A stretch of DNA of 64,000 nt from positions 1,488,001 to 1,552,000 of the forward strand of contig OZ241340.1 in the NCBI GenBank assembly GCA_965199975.1, read 5' to 3'. Below, piece after piece: positions 54,535 through 64,000 of this stretch (the stretch's first letter is position 1; each line of letters starts with the position of its first letter). The notes under the pieces are model-generated. The model did not search any database, was not told where the DNA came from, and saw nothing but the letters and a program-made list of their open reading frames with translations. The position numbers were made by a program, and so were the translations under genes. Source of the stretch: JASLDZ01 sp965199975 (GTDB taxonomy: Bacteria > Pseudomonadota > Alphaproteobacteria > Caulobacterales > Caulobacteraceae).

Positions 54535-55419
54535 ATGAGCCGCCCCCTCTTCGCCGGCGCGATCACCGCGCTCGTCACCCCCTTCCGCGACGGCCGCGTG
54601 GACGAGGCCGCCTTTCGCGCGCTGGTGGAGCGGCAGGTGGCCGCGGGCGTGGCGGGCGTCGCGCCGGCGGGCACCACCGGCGAGAGCGCCACGCTCAGCG
54701 CCGACGAGCACCGCCGCCTCATCGAGCTCTGCGTCGAGGCGTGCGCCGGGCGCGTGCGCGTGATCGCCGGCACGGGGTCGAACGACACGGCCGAGGCCAT
54801 CGCCATGACGCGCCACGCCAAGACGGTGGGGGCGGATGGGGCGCTGGTGGTCACGCCCTACTACAATCGCCCAAGCCAGGAGGGGCTCTACCGCCACTAC
54901 GCCGCCATCGCCGAAGCGGTGGAGCTGCCGATCATCCTCTACAACGTGCCCGCGCGCACCGGCGTGGACATGGCCACCGAGACGGTGGTGCGCCTGTCGG
55001 CCCTGCCCAATGTGGTCGGCGTGAAGGACGCCACCGGCGACCTGGCGCGGCCGAGCCTCATGCGGCTCGCCTGCCCGGAGTCCTTCGCCCTGATCTCCGG
55101 CGATGACGCCTCGGCCCTGGGATACATGGCGCACGGCGGGCACGGGGTGATCTCCGTCACCTCCAACGTCGCGCCGGAGGCGTGCGCGCGGCAGATGCGT
55201 CAGGCCGCGGAGGGGGACTACGCCGGCGCGCTGGCGTTGCAGGACACGCTGATCGGCCTGCACACCGCGCTGTTCGCCGACAGCTCGCCTTCACCGACCA
55301 AGTGGGCGCTGGCCCGGCTTGGCTTCTGCACCGACGAGGTGCGCCTGCCGCTGGCGCCCTGCTCGCAGGCCGCGCAGGCGCGGGTGCGAGTCGCCCTGCA
55401 CGCCGCGGGCCTCGCCTGA
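54535..55419 (+). CDS. dapA: 4-hydroxy-tetrahydrodipicolinate synthase
   Basis: 294 residues. It condenses pyruvate with aspartate semialdehyde in the lysine/diaminopimelate pathway. Schiff-base Lys164 is in VVGVKDATGDL and Tyr136 in LYNVPARTG; GTTGESATLS forms the carboxylate pocket. The stop TGA shares its last base with the ATG of smpB (TGATG). It is divergent from the lytic transglycosylase, so two wall-related genes leave the same 167-bp region. Confidence 0.95.
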   Translation: MSRPLFAGAITALVTPFRDGRVDEAAFRALVERQVAAGVAGVAPAGTTGESATLSADEHRRLIELCVEACAGRVRVIAGTGSNDTAEAIAMTRHAKTVGADGALVVTPYYNRPSQEGLYRHYAAIAEAVELPIILYNVPARTGVDMATETVVRLSALPNVVGVKDATGDLARPSLMRLACPESFALISGDDASALGYMAHGGHGVISVTSNVAPEACARQMRQAAEGDYAGALALQDTLIGLHTALFADSSPSPTKWALARLGFCTDEVRLPLAPCSQAAQARVRVALHAAGLA

Positions 55420-55895
55420 TGGCGGCCAAGCCCGACGCCGACGGCCGCACCACCATCGCCGAGAACAAGCGGGCGCGTTACGACTACTTCATCGAGGAGA
55501 CGCTGGAGGCCGGCCTCTCGCTCGTCGGCACCGAGGTGAAGGCGCTTCGCGAGGGGCGGGCCACCATCACCGAGAGCTACGCCTCGGCTGAGGGTGGGGG
55601 CATGGTGCTGGTGAACAGCTACATCCCCGAATACGCCGCCGCCTCGCGCTTCAACCACGAGCCGCGCCGTCACCGCCGCCTGCTGCTGCACCGCCGCCAG
55701 ATCGACAAGCTCTCCACCGCCATCCACCGCGAGGGGCGCACGCTGGTTCCGCTGCGGCTCTATTGGGACGCCAAGGGCCGCGCCAAGCTCGAGATCGCGG
55801 TGGCGAAGGGCAAGAAGGCGCACGACAAGCGCGAGGCCAGCGCCGACCGCGACTGGCAGCGCGACAAGGCGCGGCTGATGCGGGAGAAGGGCTGA
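55419..55895 (+). CDS. smpB: SsrA-binding protein
   Basis: 158 residues, family-typical. It delivers tmRNA to stalled ribosomes. Visible are NKRARYDYFIEETLEAGLSL, VGTEVKALREGRATITESYA, RRHRRLLLHRRQIDKL, and the basic C-terminal tail GKKAHDKREASADRDWQRDK that mimics mRNA in the decoding channel. Translation is coupled to dapA. No tmRNA gene was recognised in this window. Confidence 0.95.
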   Translation: MAAKPDADGRTTIAENKRARYDYFIEETLEAGLSLVGTEVKALREGRATITESYASAEGGGMVLVNSYIPEYAAASRFNHEPRRHRRLLLHRRQIDKLSTAIHREGRTLVPLRLYWDAKGRAKLEIAVAKGKKAHDKREASADRDWQRDKARLMREKG

Positions 55896-55911
55896 GCCGC
55901 CGCCGCCGCCC

Positions 55912-57201
55912 TCAGTCGTTGCGCATGTCGGTGGGGTTGCGGGTGGCGACCCAGCCGAGCCCGGTCGCCAGCAGCAGCAGGGCGGCGCTGAGGATGAAGG
56001 GCGCGCCGGCCTCCTCGATCGGGTGGCCGGCGCTGACGAAGTAGGCGAACACCGCGCCGAACAGCAGCGGCCCCGCCAGCTCGGAGATGCCGGTGAGGCT
56101 GGCGTTGGCCCCCTGCAGCTGGCCCTGCTCGGAGGCGCCGACATGGCGCGTCATCAAGGTCTGCACCGGCGGGCCGGAGAGCCCCCACAGCGCCAGCACC
56201 GGCAGCGAGGCCCATACCGCGCTTCCCGAGGGCGCGAGTCCGACGCAGACGAAGCCCGCCGCACCGAACACGAGGCCTACGAGGGCTGTGGCGCGCTCGC
56301 CCAGCCGCTTCACCACCACGTTCAGCAACAGCACCTGCACAAGCGCCAGCAGCACGCCGGCCGCGCCCAGCGTCAGCCCGATCTCGCCCGTGCCCCAGCC
56401 GAAGCGGTGCGCCGCGTACAGCACCACCGTGGTCGGCAGCGCCACCTGCGCCAGGTTGTTGAGGAAGGCCACGCCCGCCAGGCCCGCCAGATCCGGGTGG
56501 CGTTTCAAGAGCACGAGCGCCCCGACCGGATTGGCCCGCTTCCAGCTGAAGCCCGCGCGATGCTCGGGCGGCAGCGACTCGGGCAGCACCAGGAAGCCGT
56601 AGAGGGCGTTGGCCAGGCTGAACACCGCCGCCACCGCGAAGGGCGCGCGCAGGTGCACCTCGCCCAGCGGCCCGCCGATCGCGGGCCCGACGATGAAGCC
56701 CAGCCCCAACGCCGCGCCCAGGAGCCCGAAGGCGCCGGCGCGCTTCGAAGGCTCCACCGCGTCGGCGATGTAGGCCGAGGCCGTGCCGAAGCTCGCGCCG
56801 GTGATGCCCGAGAGCAGGCGTCCCAGGAAGAGCCATTGCAGGCTCGGCGCCCAGCTCATCAACAGGTAGTTGAGCCCCAGCCCCAGGTTGGACGCCAGGA
56901 TCAGCGGCCGGCGCCCGAACCTATCCGAGAGGCTGCCGATCACCGGCGAGAAGAAGAACTGCATGAAGGCGAAGACGGTGTTGAACAGCCCGACCAGCAT
57001 GGCCGCCAGCGCCACCGTGTTGCTCGGCAGATGGCGCATCAGCCGCGGCGAGAGCTGTGAGCCGTGCACCAGATCGGCGATCAGCCGCGGCAACACGGGC
57101 ACCACCATGCCCAGCGCCATGGCGTCGAGCAGCACGGTCACGAAGATGAAGGCCATGGCCGCGCGGCCGCGGATGGCCCGCTCCCCGGTCGGAGCCGTCA
57201 T
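55912..57201 (-). CDS. MFS transporter of the Tet(A)/multidrug type
   Basis: 429 residues, about 12 membrane helices. Helix 1 has the TetA-like VLLDAMALGMVVPVLPRLIAD; motif A between helices 2 and 3 appears as GSLSDRFGRRPLILASNLGL; motif C is seen in LGAALGLGFIVGPAIGGPLG. Drug:proton antiport is expected; tetracycline resistance itself cannot be claimed. No TetR gene lies beside it. It is convergent with smpB, with 16 bp between them. Confidence 0.87.
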   Translation of the reverse strand: MTAPTGERAIRGRAAMAFIFVTVLLDAMALGMVVPVLPRLIADLVHGSQLSPRLMRHLPSNTVALAAMLVGLFNTVFAFMQFFFSPVIGSLSDRFGRRPLILASNLGLGLNYLLMSWAPSLQWLFLGRLLSGITGASFGTASAYIADAVEPSKRAGAFGLLGAALGLGFIVGPAIGGPLGEVHLRAPFAVAAVFSLANALYGFLVLPESLPPEHRAGFSWKRANPVGALVLLKRHPDLAGLAGVAFLNNLAQVALPTTVVLYAAHRFGWGTGEIGLTLGAAGVLLALVQVLLLNVVVKRLGERATALVGLVFGAAGFVCVGLAPSGSAVWASLPVLALWGLSGPPVQTLMTRHVGASEQGQLQGANASLTGISELAGPLLFGAVFAYFVSAGHPIEEAGAPFILSAALLLLATGLGWVATRNPTDMRND

Positions 57202-57276
57202 ACGGCGGGCGGCGCAACGCGGGTCACAGGCGCGATCCTAGCCGTCTGCGCCGGAAGGGGAGGGCGGCATGGCGTC

Positions 57277-57951
57277 TCAGGCGGGGCGCGCGTCGAGATC
57301 GCGTCGCACGGCAGCGAACACCGCCTCGAACATGGCCGGGGTGAGCCGGCCGGTGTTCGTGTTCAGCCGCGAGCAGTGGTAGCTGGAGTAGATGCGGTAG
57401 GGCCCGGCGTCGGTCACCACGCCATGCCCCGGGGCGGCGGCCGAAGCCTTGAGGCCCAGCGTGCGCAGGAGGCTGCGCCGCGACACGTCGCCTAACGCCA
57501 CGATGGCGCGCAGGCGCGGCAGGGCCTGCAGACGCGCGGCCAGGAAGGGGCGGCAGGTGGCTTCCTCCGCAGGCGTCGGCTTGTTCTGCGGCGGTGCGCA
57601 GCGCACCGCGTTGGAGACCATGCAGTCGAACAGTTGCAGCCCATCGTCGGGCCGCGCGTCGTAGCGGCCGCGGGCAAAGCCGGTCTTAAGCAGCGTCTCG
57701 TAGAGCAGCACCCCGGCGTGGTCGCCGGTGAACGGGCGCCCTGTGCGGTTCGCCCCCATGCGGCCGGGCGCCAGGCCCATGACCAGGAGGCGCGCCTGCG
57801 GATCGCCCCAGGATCGCGCCGGCCCGTTCCACCAGTCCGGGTGCGCCTCGCGGTTCTGCGCCCGGTAGGCGACCAGCCGCGGGCAGCGGGGGCAGTCGCG
57901 CGGCGGCTCGGGATCGCCGCCCACCTGGGTGGCGAGCGCCTCAGCGCTCAT
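57277..57951 (-). CDS. Family 5 uracil-DNA glycosylase (UDGb)
   Basis: 224 residues. It removes uracil and other deaminated bases from DNA. The family 5 motifs are VMGLAPGRMGANRTGRPFTG (no catalytic Asp/Asn in motif 1, as usual) and SSYHCSRLNTNTGRLT (motif 2). An iron-sulfur cluster is suggested by CPRCPRL near the start, Cys in SNAVRCAPPQNKPTP and a further Cys in EATCRPFL. The N-terminus overlaps the 3' end of the NYN-domain gene by 11 nt, so the two are cotranscribed. Confidence 0.88.
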   Translation of the reverse strand: MSAEALATQVGGDPEPPRDCPRCPRLVAYRAQNREAHPDWWNGPARSWGDPQARLLVMGLAPGRMGANRTGRPFTGDHAGVLLYETLLKTGFARGRYDARPDDGLQLFDCMVSNAVRCAPPQNKPTPAEEATCRPFLAARLQALPRLRAIVALGDVSRRSLLRTLGLKASAAAPGHGVVTDAGPYRIYSSYHCSRLNTNTGRLTPAMFEAVFAAVRRDLDARPA

Positions 57952-58561
57952 TGTCGCGGTCGTAGTCCCGGTCCTGGCCGCGGTCGCGCCCGTGCGCGGG
58001 CTCGGTGAGGAAGCGGGGCGGGGGCGTCGTGGCGGCGCGCGGCCGCCCCATGGCGGCGGAGAGCTCGGCCAGGTCGATGTAGCGGTCGGCCTGGCGGCGC
58101 AGCTCGTCGGAGATCGCCGGCGGCTGCGAGCGGGTGGTGGAGACCACCGTCACCTTCACGCCGCGCCGCTGCACCGCGTCCACCAGCACGCGGAAGTCGC
58201 CGTCGCCGGAGAACAGCACGGCGTGGTCGAGCCGCGGCGCCTGTTCCAGCATGTCGACCGCGATGTCCACGTCCATGTCGCCCTTGATGCGCGAGGCGCC
58301 GGTCTCGCGGTCGGTGTAGCGCCGCGCCGCCTTGGTCACGACGTGGAAGCCGTTGTAGTCCAGCCAATCGAGCAGGGGCTTGAGCGGCGAGTACTCCTGA
58401 TCCTCGATCACCGCGGTGTAGTAGTACGCCCGCACCAGCTCGGCGCCCTCGCCGAACTCCTCGAGGAGCTTGCGGTAGTCGATGTCGAAGCCGAGCGACT
58501 TGGCGGCGCTGTAGAGGTTGGCGCCGTCGATGAAGAGCATGGTGCGGGCGGGCGTGGGCAT
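57941..58561 (-). CDS. NYN-domain (LabA/DUF88, PIN-like nuclease) protein
   Basis: 206 residues. The PIN-like fold starts MLFIDGANLYSAAKSLGFDI (first acidic residue of the site), then RIKGDMDVDIAVDMLE and LFSGDGDFRVLVDAVQRRGV carry the other conserved Asp residues. Many such proteins are RNases; LabA homologues affect gene regulation in cyanobacteria. The C-terminus is a repetitive Arg/Asp/Glu tail (GRDRGQDRDYDRDNER). ATG 58561, with CAGGGATCG before it, is used; an internal ATG at 58540 is possible. It overlaps udg, and its start overlaps the divergent folK start. Confidence 0.83.
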   Translation of the reverse strand: MPTPARTMLFIDGANLYSAAKSLGFDIDYRKLLEEFGEGAELVRAYYYTAVIEDQEYSPLKPLLDWLDYNGFHVVTKAARRYTDRETGASRIKGDMDVDIAVDMLEQAPRLDHAVLFSGDGDFRVLVDAVQRRGVKVTVVSTTRSQPPAISDELRRQADRYIDLAELSAAMGRPRAATTPPPRFLTEPAHGRDRGQDRDYDRDNER

Positions 58562-59198
58562 GGCGATCCCTGATACGGTCTCGGGCGAGCGGGCGGACGC
58601 CCTGGCGGTTGTGGCGCTGGGCGCCAACCTCGCCGGCGCCACAGGCGATCCCGCGGCGCGCATCGAGGCGGCGCTGTCGCGGTTCTCCGCGCACGGCCTG
58701 CACCTCGTCAAGCGCTCGCGGCTGTGGGAGTCGCAGGCGTGGCCCGACCCGACCGATCCGCCTTTTCTCAACGCGGTGGCGCTGATCGAGCCGACGCCCG
58801 GACCGGAGACGATCTTGAAGACCCTCCTCGCGCTCGAAGACGAATTCGGCCGGGCCCGGGGGGCTCGAAACGCCCCCCGTACGCTCGACCTCGATCTAAT
58901 CGCGCATGGCCGTGTGGTGCTCGACACGCCCGACCTCAAGCTGCCCCATCCACGCGCCGCCGAGAGGCTGTTTGTCATGGCCCCGTTGGCGGAGATCGCC
59001 CCGGACTGGCGGCATTCGGTGCTGGATCTAACAGCGGCATCTCTAGCTAAGAGCGCTTCGGTGGGCGCAGACGCACGACCAATCGCCGCGGCAGCCGCTC
59101 CATTAGCGGACACGGAAGGACCTGAATTGCGCGAAGCTCGTCAGCGCTTCATGTTTGCAGGGAAACTTTCGATGAGGCCGAAGCCAGAGGAATGTTGA
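58560..59198 (+). CDS. folK: 2-amino-4-hydroxy-6-hydroxymethyldihydropteridine pyrophosphokinase
   Basis: 212 residues if read from ATG 58560. HPPK transfers pyrophosphate to the pterin alcohol in folate synthesis. Typical pieces: VVALGANLAGATGDPAARIE, SRLWESQAWPDPTDPPFLNA, ALEDEFGRARGARNAPRTLD with the LDLDLI metal motif, and LKLPHPRAAERLFVMAPLAE. HPPK usually ends about 45 residues earlier; the extra tail lies where composition becomes less GC-rich. The ATG overlaps the divergent NYN start within one CATG; a GTG inside AVVALG is an alternative start. Confidence 0.88.
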   Translation: MAIPDTVSGERADALAVVALGANLAGATGDPAARIEAALSRFSAHGLHLVKRSRLWESQAWPDPTDPPFLNAVALIEPTPGPETILKTLLALEDEFGRARGARNAPRTLDLDLIAHGRVVLDTPDLKLPHPRAAERLFVMAPLAEIAPDWRHSVLDLTAASLAKSASVGADARPIAAAAAPLADTEGPELREARQRFMFAGKLSMRPKPEEC

Positions 59199-59515
59199 GC
59201 CGTTCCATCCTCACCTTCTACGAGGATGTTCACGTTACCGTCCCAGCCGACATGGCGCTGAGATAAAACTGCTCGTTGACCGTAAAATTCATGTCCAAGG
59301 GTGAGCACCAACCCAGAGCATTGACTCGCCTCAGAGCCACCCACGCCTATGGAGAAGATGGCTGGAGGCTCAAAGCGTGGCTGGCCTGTGATCACCCAAC
59401 CCCAACCGTAGATGGGTCTCACCTCCAATGTGGGCGTGGTTTCCAGGCCGCGACACAGAGGACGCCTCGGGCGAGAATGCAAGTCGATCGCCTCGGCTGC
59501 ATCCTTCGTGTGCAC
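59141..59515 (-). CDS. Possible small protein with foreign codon use, function unknown
   Basis: 124 codons from GTG 59515. The segment from LEVRPIYGWGWVITG through FSIGVGGSEASQCSGLVL and GHEFYGQRAVLSQRHVGWD to the end has a protein-like composition, but codon use (many A/T third positions) is unlike the neighbours. The 3' end overlaps folK by 58 nt. There is no convincing ribosome binding site and no recognised family. It may be a recent acquisition or a chance frame in an AT-richer intergenic patch; it accounts for most of the gap 59199-59598. Confidence 0.35.
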   Translation of the reverse strand: MHTKDAAEAIDLHSRPRRPLCRGLETTPTLEVRPIYGWGWVITGQPRFEPPAIFSIGVGGSEASQCSGLVLTLGHEFYGQRAVLSQRHVGWDGNVNILVEGEDGTAQHSSGFGLIESFPANMKR

Positions 59516-59598
59516 GTGCCGGCCATGCTGCGTTCGCCGCGTTGCAACATGAGGCGCGAGCCCCTATCCTCACCCGCTAAGCCTTCCGAAGAGTCCCC

Positions 59599-59954
59599 AT
59601 GGCCCGCGTCACCGTCGAAGACTGCGTCGAGCAGGTTCCCAACCGTTTCAGCCTCGTGCTCATGGCCTCGCACCGCGCGCGCGCCATCTCCACCGGCTCG
59701 GCCCTGACCATCGACCGGGACAATGACAAGAACCCCGTCGTCGCGCTCCGCGAGATCGCCGATCAGACGGTGGAGCCCGACGAGCTGCACGAGGCGCTGA
59801 TCGTCGCCCTGCAGCGCGTGGACGAGCGCACCGAGGCGGAGGAGGAGGCCGAGACCCTGGCCCTCCTCGCCGACCCGCAGCACATGCACATGAGCGAGCA
59901 GGAGCTCGTGCGGGCCCTGCAGAGCGATCGCGAGGGCGCCCAGGAAGAGCGCTA

Positions 59955-59958
<4 letters not shown>
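59599..59958 (+). CDS. rpoZ: RNA polymerase omega subunit
   Basis: 119 residues. Omega helps assemble RNA polymerase and in Proteobacteria takes part in ppGpp binding. The conserved core is MARVTVEDCVEQVPNRFSLV, LMASHRARAIS, then NPVVALREIADQTVEPDEL. The acidic C-terminal tail is as in other Alphaproteobacteria. The last codons contain AGGAAG, which serves as ribosome binding site for the RSH gene that follows with a CTGA overlap. Confidence 0.94.
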
Positions 59959-62234
<2,276 letters not shown>

Positions 62235-62256
62235 GCGCGATCGCGCGGGTCCGGCC

Positions 62257-63096
62257 CTGAACTACCGCCACGACTTCCACGCCGGCAACTTCGCCGACCT
62301 GTTCAAGCACGCCGTCTGGCTGGCGCTGATCGACGCGGCCGTGCGCGAGCCCGCGCCGCTGACCGTGCTGGAGACCCATGCCGGCGCTGGCCTCTACGAC
62401 CTCGCGGGCGAGGCCGCCCGGCGCTCGGGAGAGGCGCTGACGGGAATTGAGCGGCTTCTGCAGGCGCGCGACCCGCCCGCGACTCTGCGCCGCCTCGCTG
62501 ACGCCGTGCGTGAGGCGCGCGCGCATCACGGCCCGAGCGTGTACCCCGGTTCGCCCCTGCTGGCCGCCGCCGCCCTGCGCCCCGGCGACCGCTACATCGG
62601 CTGGGAGCTGCGTCGTGACGACCACGAGCGCCTCGCCGCCGCGCTGGCCAGGGAGAGGCGGCGCGCCGGATGTCCCACGCTGGAGGCGCGGCTGGGCGAT
62701 GGCTACGCGCAGGCGCCGGGCGTCGTCGGCGAGCGTCGGTTGATCATGATCGACCCGCCTTTCGAGGCGGGGGACGAGGCGCAGCGATTGGCCGCCTGTG
62801 TCGCCGCGCTGGCGTTGCGCCCGGGCGGGCGGCTGGCCCTGTGGGCGCCGCTCAAGGATTTGGACGGCTTCGATCGGCTGATGGCCGGCGTGGAGACGGC
62901 GTCAGGCGTGACGGGCGCCGCGGTGGAGCTGCGGCTGCGGCCGCTCGACGATCCGCTGCGGCTGAACGGGTGCGCCATGATCCTGCTCAATGCACCGCAG
63001 GGCGTCGACGCGGCCGTCGAGAGCGCCGCCTGGTTGGCCGGCGCCCTCGGAGACGCGGGGGCTGGCGCGCGCCTACAACGGTGGCCCGCCGGCTGA
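62257..63096 (+). CDS. rlmJ: 23S rRNA (adenine(2030)-N6)-methyltransferase, apparent CTG start
   Basis: 279 residues when started at CTG 62257, against 280 in E. coli. The family N-terminus NYRHDFHAGNFADLFKHAVW is encoded directly after this CTG, and no ATG, GTG or TTG precedes it in frame. The catalytic motif is MIDPPFEAGD (a DPPF tetrad) with the SAM-binding segment VLETHAGAGLYDL. It methylates A2030 of 23S rRNA. Starting at the GTG 62341 instead would remove the conserved N-terminus. It follows the RSH gene by 22 bp. Confidence 0.88.
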   Translation: MNYRHDFHAGNFADLFKHAVWLALIDAAVREPAPLTVLETHAGAGLYDLAGEAARRSGEALTGIERLLQARDPPATLRRLADAVREARAHHGPSVYPGSPLLAAAALRPGDRYIGWELRRDDHERLAAALARERRRAGCPTLEARLGDGYAQAPGVVGERRLIMIDPPFEAGDEAQRLAACVAALALRPGGRLALWAPLKDLDGFDRLMAGVETASGVTGAAVELRLRPLDDPLRLNGCAMILLNAPQGVDAAVESAAWLAGALGDAGAGARLQRWPAG

Positions 63097-63155
63097 GCCG
63101 CAACCCCCGCGCCCCGGGCGGGTTCTCGTACGTTGGACGAAATGGGAGACGGCGA

Positions 63156-63659
63156 ATGTGGAGCGGCTGGCGACGGGCCGATGCGGCGCGGCGGAAAGTT
63201 CGCCGTGCGCTGCCTAGCTTGAAGGGAGTGCGTCTGCCCGCCGTGGCGGACCTGCATCTGCCTGACCTGCATGCCCCCGAGATCGATTGGGCGCGGGGCC
63301 GTATGGGATCGCGCGCCGCAACCCTGTGGCCCGCGCTCTTCGCCGCCGCCGGAGCGGGGGCCGCCGTCTGGTGGTGGAACCAGTGGGCCCGCGGAAACGC
63401 CGAAGCCGAAGCTTCACGCGGATCCGACGCGAGCAAGCCGCAGGTCGAGCTTTCGGCTGAGGACCGTGCGGGTGCTGCAGAGGGTGCAGCGGCTCCCGAG
63501 GCGATCATGGCGCATGCACCGGCGCCCGAGCAGCCCGCGATGAAGCCGGCTGGTCATGACGGCGCCCAATCCCCGCAGGCTGACGACGGGCTCGACGCAA
63601 GCTTGGTGGTTCTTGGCGCGACGTCCCGCAAGCCTGGGAAGGCCGCCGCCACGGGTTAG
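63156..63659 (+). CDS. Small single-pass membrane protein of unknown function
   Basis: 167 residues from ATG 63156, preceded by GGGAGAC. A basic N-terminus (RRADAARRKVRRALPSLKGV) is followed by VRLPAVADLHLPDLHAPEID, one membrane helix (TLWPALFAAAGAGAAVWWW, about 55-73) and a long Ala/Pro/Glu-rich, probably disordered tail. The topology suggests the tail lies in the periplasm or cytoplasm depending on the positive-inside rule, which favours a cytoplasmic N-terminus. I do not recognise the family. Confidence 0.6.
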   Translation: MWSGWRRADAARRKVRRALPSLKGVRLPAVADLHLPDLHAPEIDWARGRMGSRAATLWPALFAAAGAGAAVWWWNQWARGNAEAEASRGSDASKPQVELSAEDRAGAAEGAAAPEAIMAHAPAPEQPAMKPAGHDGAQSPQADDGLDASLVVLGATSRKPGKAAATG

Positions 63660-63830
63660 CCAGCCGAATTAGATGCGCAATGATCGTTTGCGCCAGAGTT
63701 GTTGCGATAAACTCGACGCGAAGCAATACATTAATGTTGGAACATCTTCGGCACACGGCGAGGAGTGGCGTCAGCCACATCTAAGGCATCTACAGCTCGC
63801 GGCTAAATCAACGTAGCGACTTGGCGGACC

Positions 63831-64000
63831 TCAGCCGCGGGCGTCGTACGCATCTCGCGCGTCCTGGATGGCGGGACGATGCGTGAAGGCCCAGTCGCCC
63901 AAGGCTTCGATCGGCTCGCGCAACGACTGGCCGAGGGCGGTGAGCTCGTAGTCCACACGCGGCGGGATCGTGGGAAAGACCGTGCGGGTGACCAGCCCGT
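63831..64000 (-). CDS. HxlR-family regulator, C-terminal part only
   Basis: The visible 55 codons end in TGA 63831-63833 and read GLVTRTVFPTIPPRVDYELT followed by LGQSLREPIEALGDWA, the wing and C-terminal helix of HxlR-type winged-helix regulators. The N-terminal helix-turn-helix lies beyond the right edge. The short stretch 63660-63830 between the small membrane protein and this gene holds no coding frame that I can support. Confidence 0.85.
   Translation of the reverse strand, partial: GLVTRTVFPTIPPRVDYELTALGQSLREPIEALGDWAFTHRPAIQDARDAYDARG

Overview
The window reads as a chromosome segment of a very GC-rich alphaproteobacterium, most likely of the Caulobacteraceae (Caulobacter/Phenylobacterium type). 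This is inferred from gene order and gene families: rpoZ-RSH-rlmJ, dapA-smpB, rpiA-gor next to a class II DAHP synthase, DUF2336, a NodT-type RND efflux operon, and frequent 4-nt start/stop overlaps. No rRNA or other species-defining marker is present, so genus is a guess.

Bases 1 to about 16312 are an integrated island. Its right end is marked by a 53-nt 3' fragment of a tRNA-Leu (anticodon CAA) at 16260-16312, next to a tyrosine integrase, an AlpA-like excisionase candidate and a RES/Xre toxin-antitoxin pair. The left end lies outside the window. The cargo is visibly less GC-rich than the rest. It consists of small enzyme-plus-regulator modules: an epoxide-hydrolase-like protein coupled to an AHL-lactonase-like metallohydrolase, an alpha/beta hydrolase with a Cys nucleophile, NmrA reductase with a divergent AraC regulator, a saccharopine-dehydrogenase-like protein, VOC protein with a divergent MarR regulator and clear operators, a ketopantoate-reductase-like protein, and SDR with a divergent AraC regulator. 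Several pieces are broken: a truncated AEC transporter, a frameshifted SDR, and two tautomerase remnants.

From 16.7 kb rightwards the window is ordinary, densely packed backbone. 16.8-28.3 kb: leucine-dehydrogenase-type enzyme, a DHA2 MFS pump divergent from a NodT-MFP-RND operon, a convergent OmpR/histidine-kinase pair, and a branched-chain aminotransferase. 28.4-36.1 kb: a ruvX-VWA-cytochrome c/sorbosone dehydrogenase operon, and the GatCA and GatB amidotransferase genes split by a small lipoprotein gene. 36.2-41.9 kb: DUF421, MsrB, DegT aminotransferase, S9 peptidase, DUF2336, tRNA-Val(CAC). 41.9-49 kb: gph, then a plus-strand operon glmU-rpiA-gor-(polytope membrane protein)-DAHP synthase. 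49-57 kb: threonine-dehydratase-like protein with a TetR regulator, a GT2 glycosyltransferase, a Slt70-like lytic transglycosylase, dapA-smpB, and a Tet(A)-like MFS pump. 57.3-64 kb: UDGb, a NYN-domain protein, folK, rpoZ, RSH (ppGpp synthetase/hydrolase), rlmJ, a small membrane protein, and the 3' part of an HxlR regulator.

The observations most worth a second look are: (1) RSH and rlmJ both encode their conserved N-termini upstream of the first ATG/GTG/TTG and appear to start at CTG; (2) the tRNA-Leu island junction with its integrase and RES/Xre module; (3) the coupled VWA (CoxE-like) and cytochrome c-dehydrogenase genes with no MoxR ATPase beside them; (4) an overlapping NYN-domain/UDGb gene pair that starts head to head on folK. 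I saw no CRISPR array, rRNA, prophage structural genes or clear new defence system.
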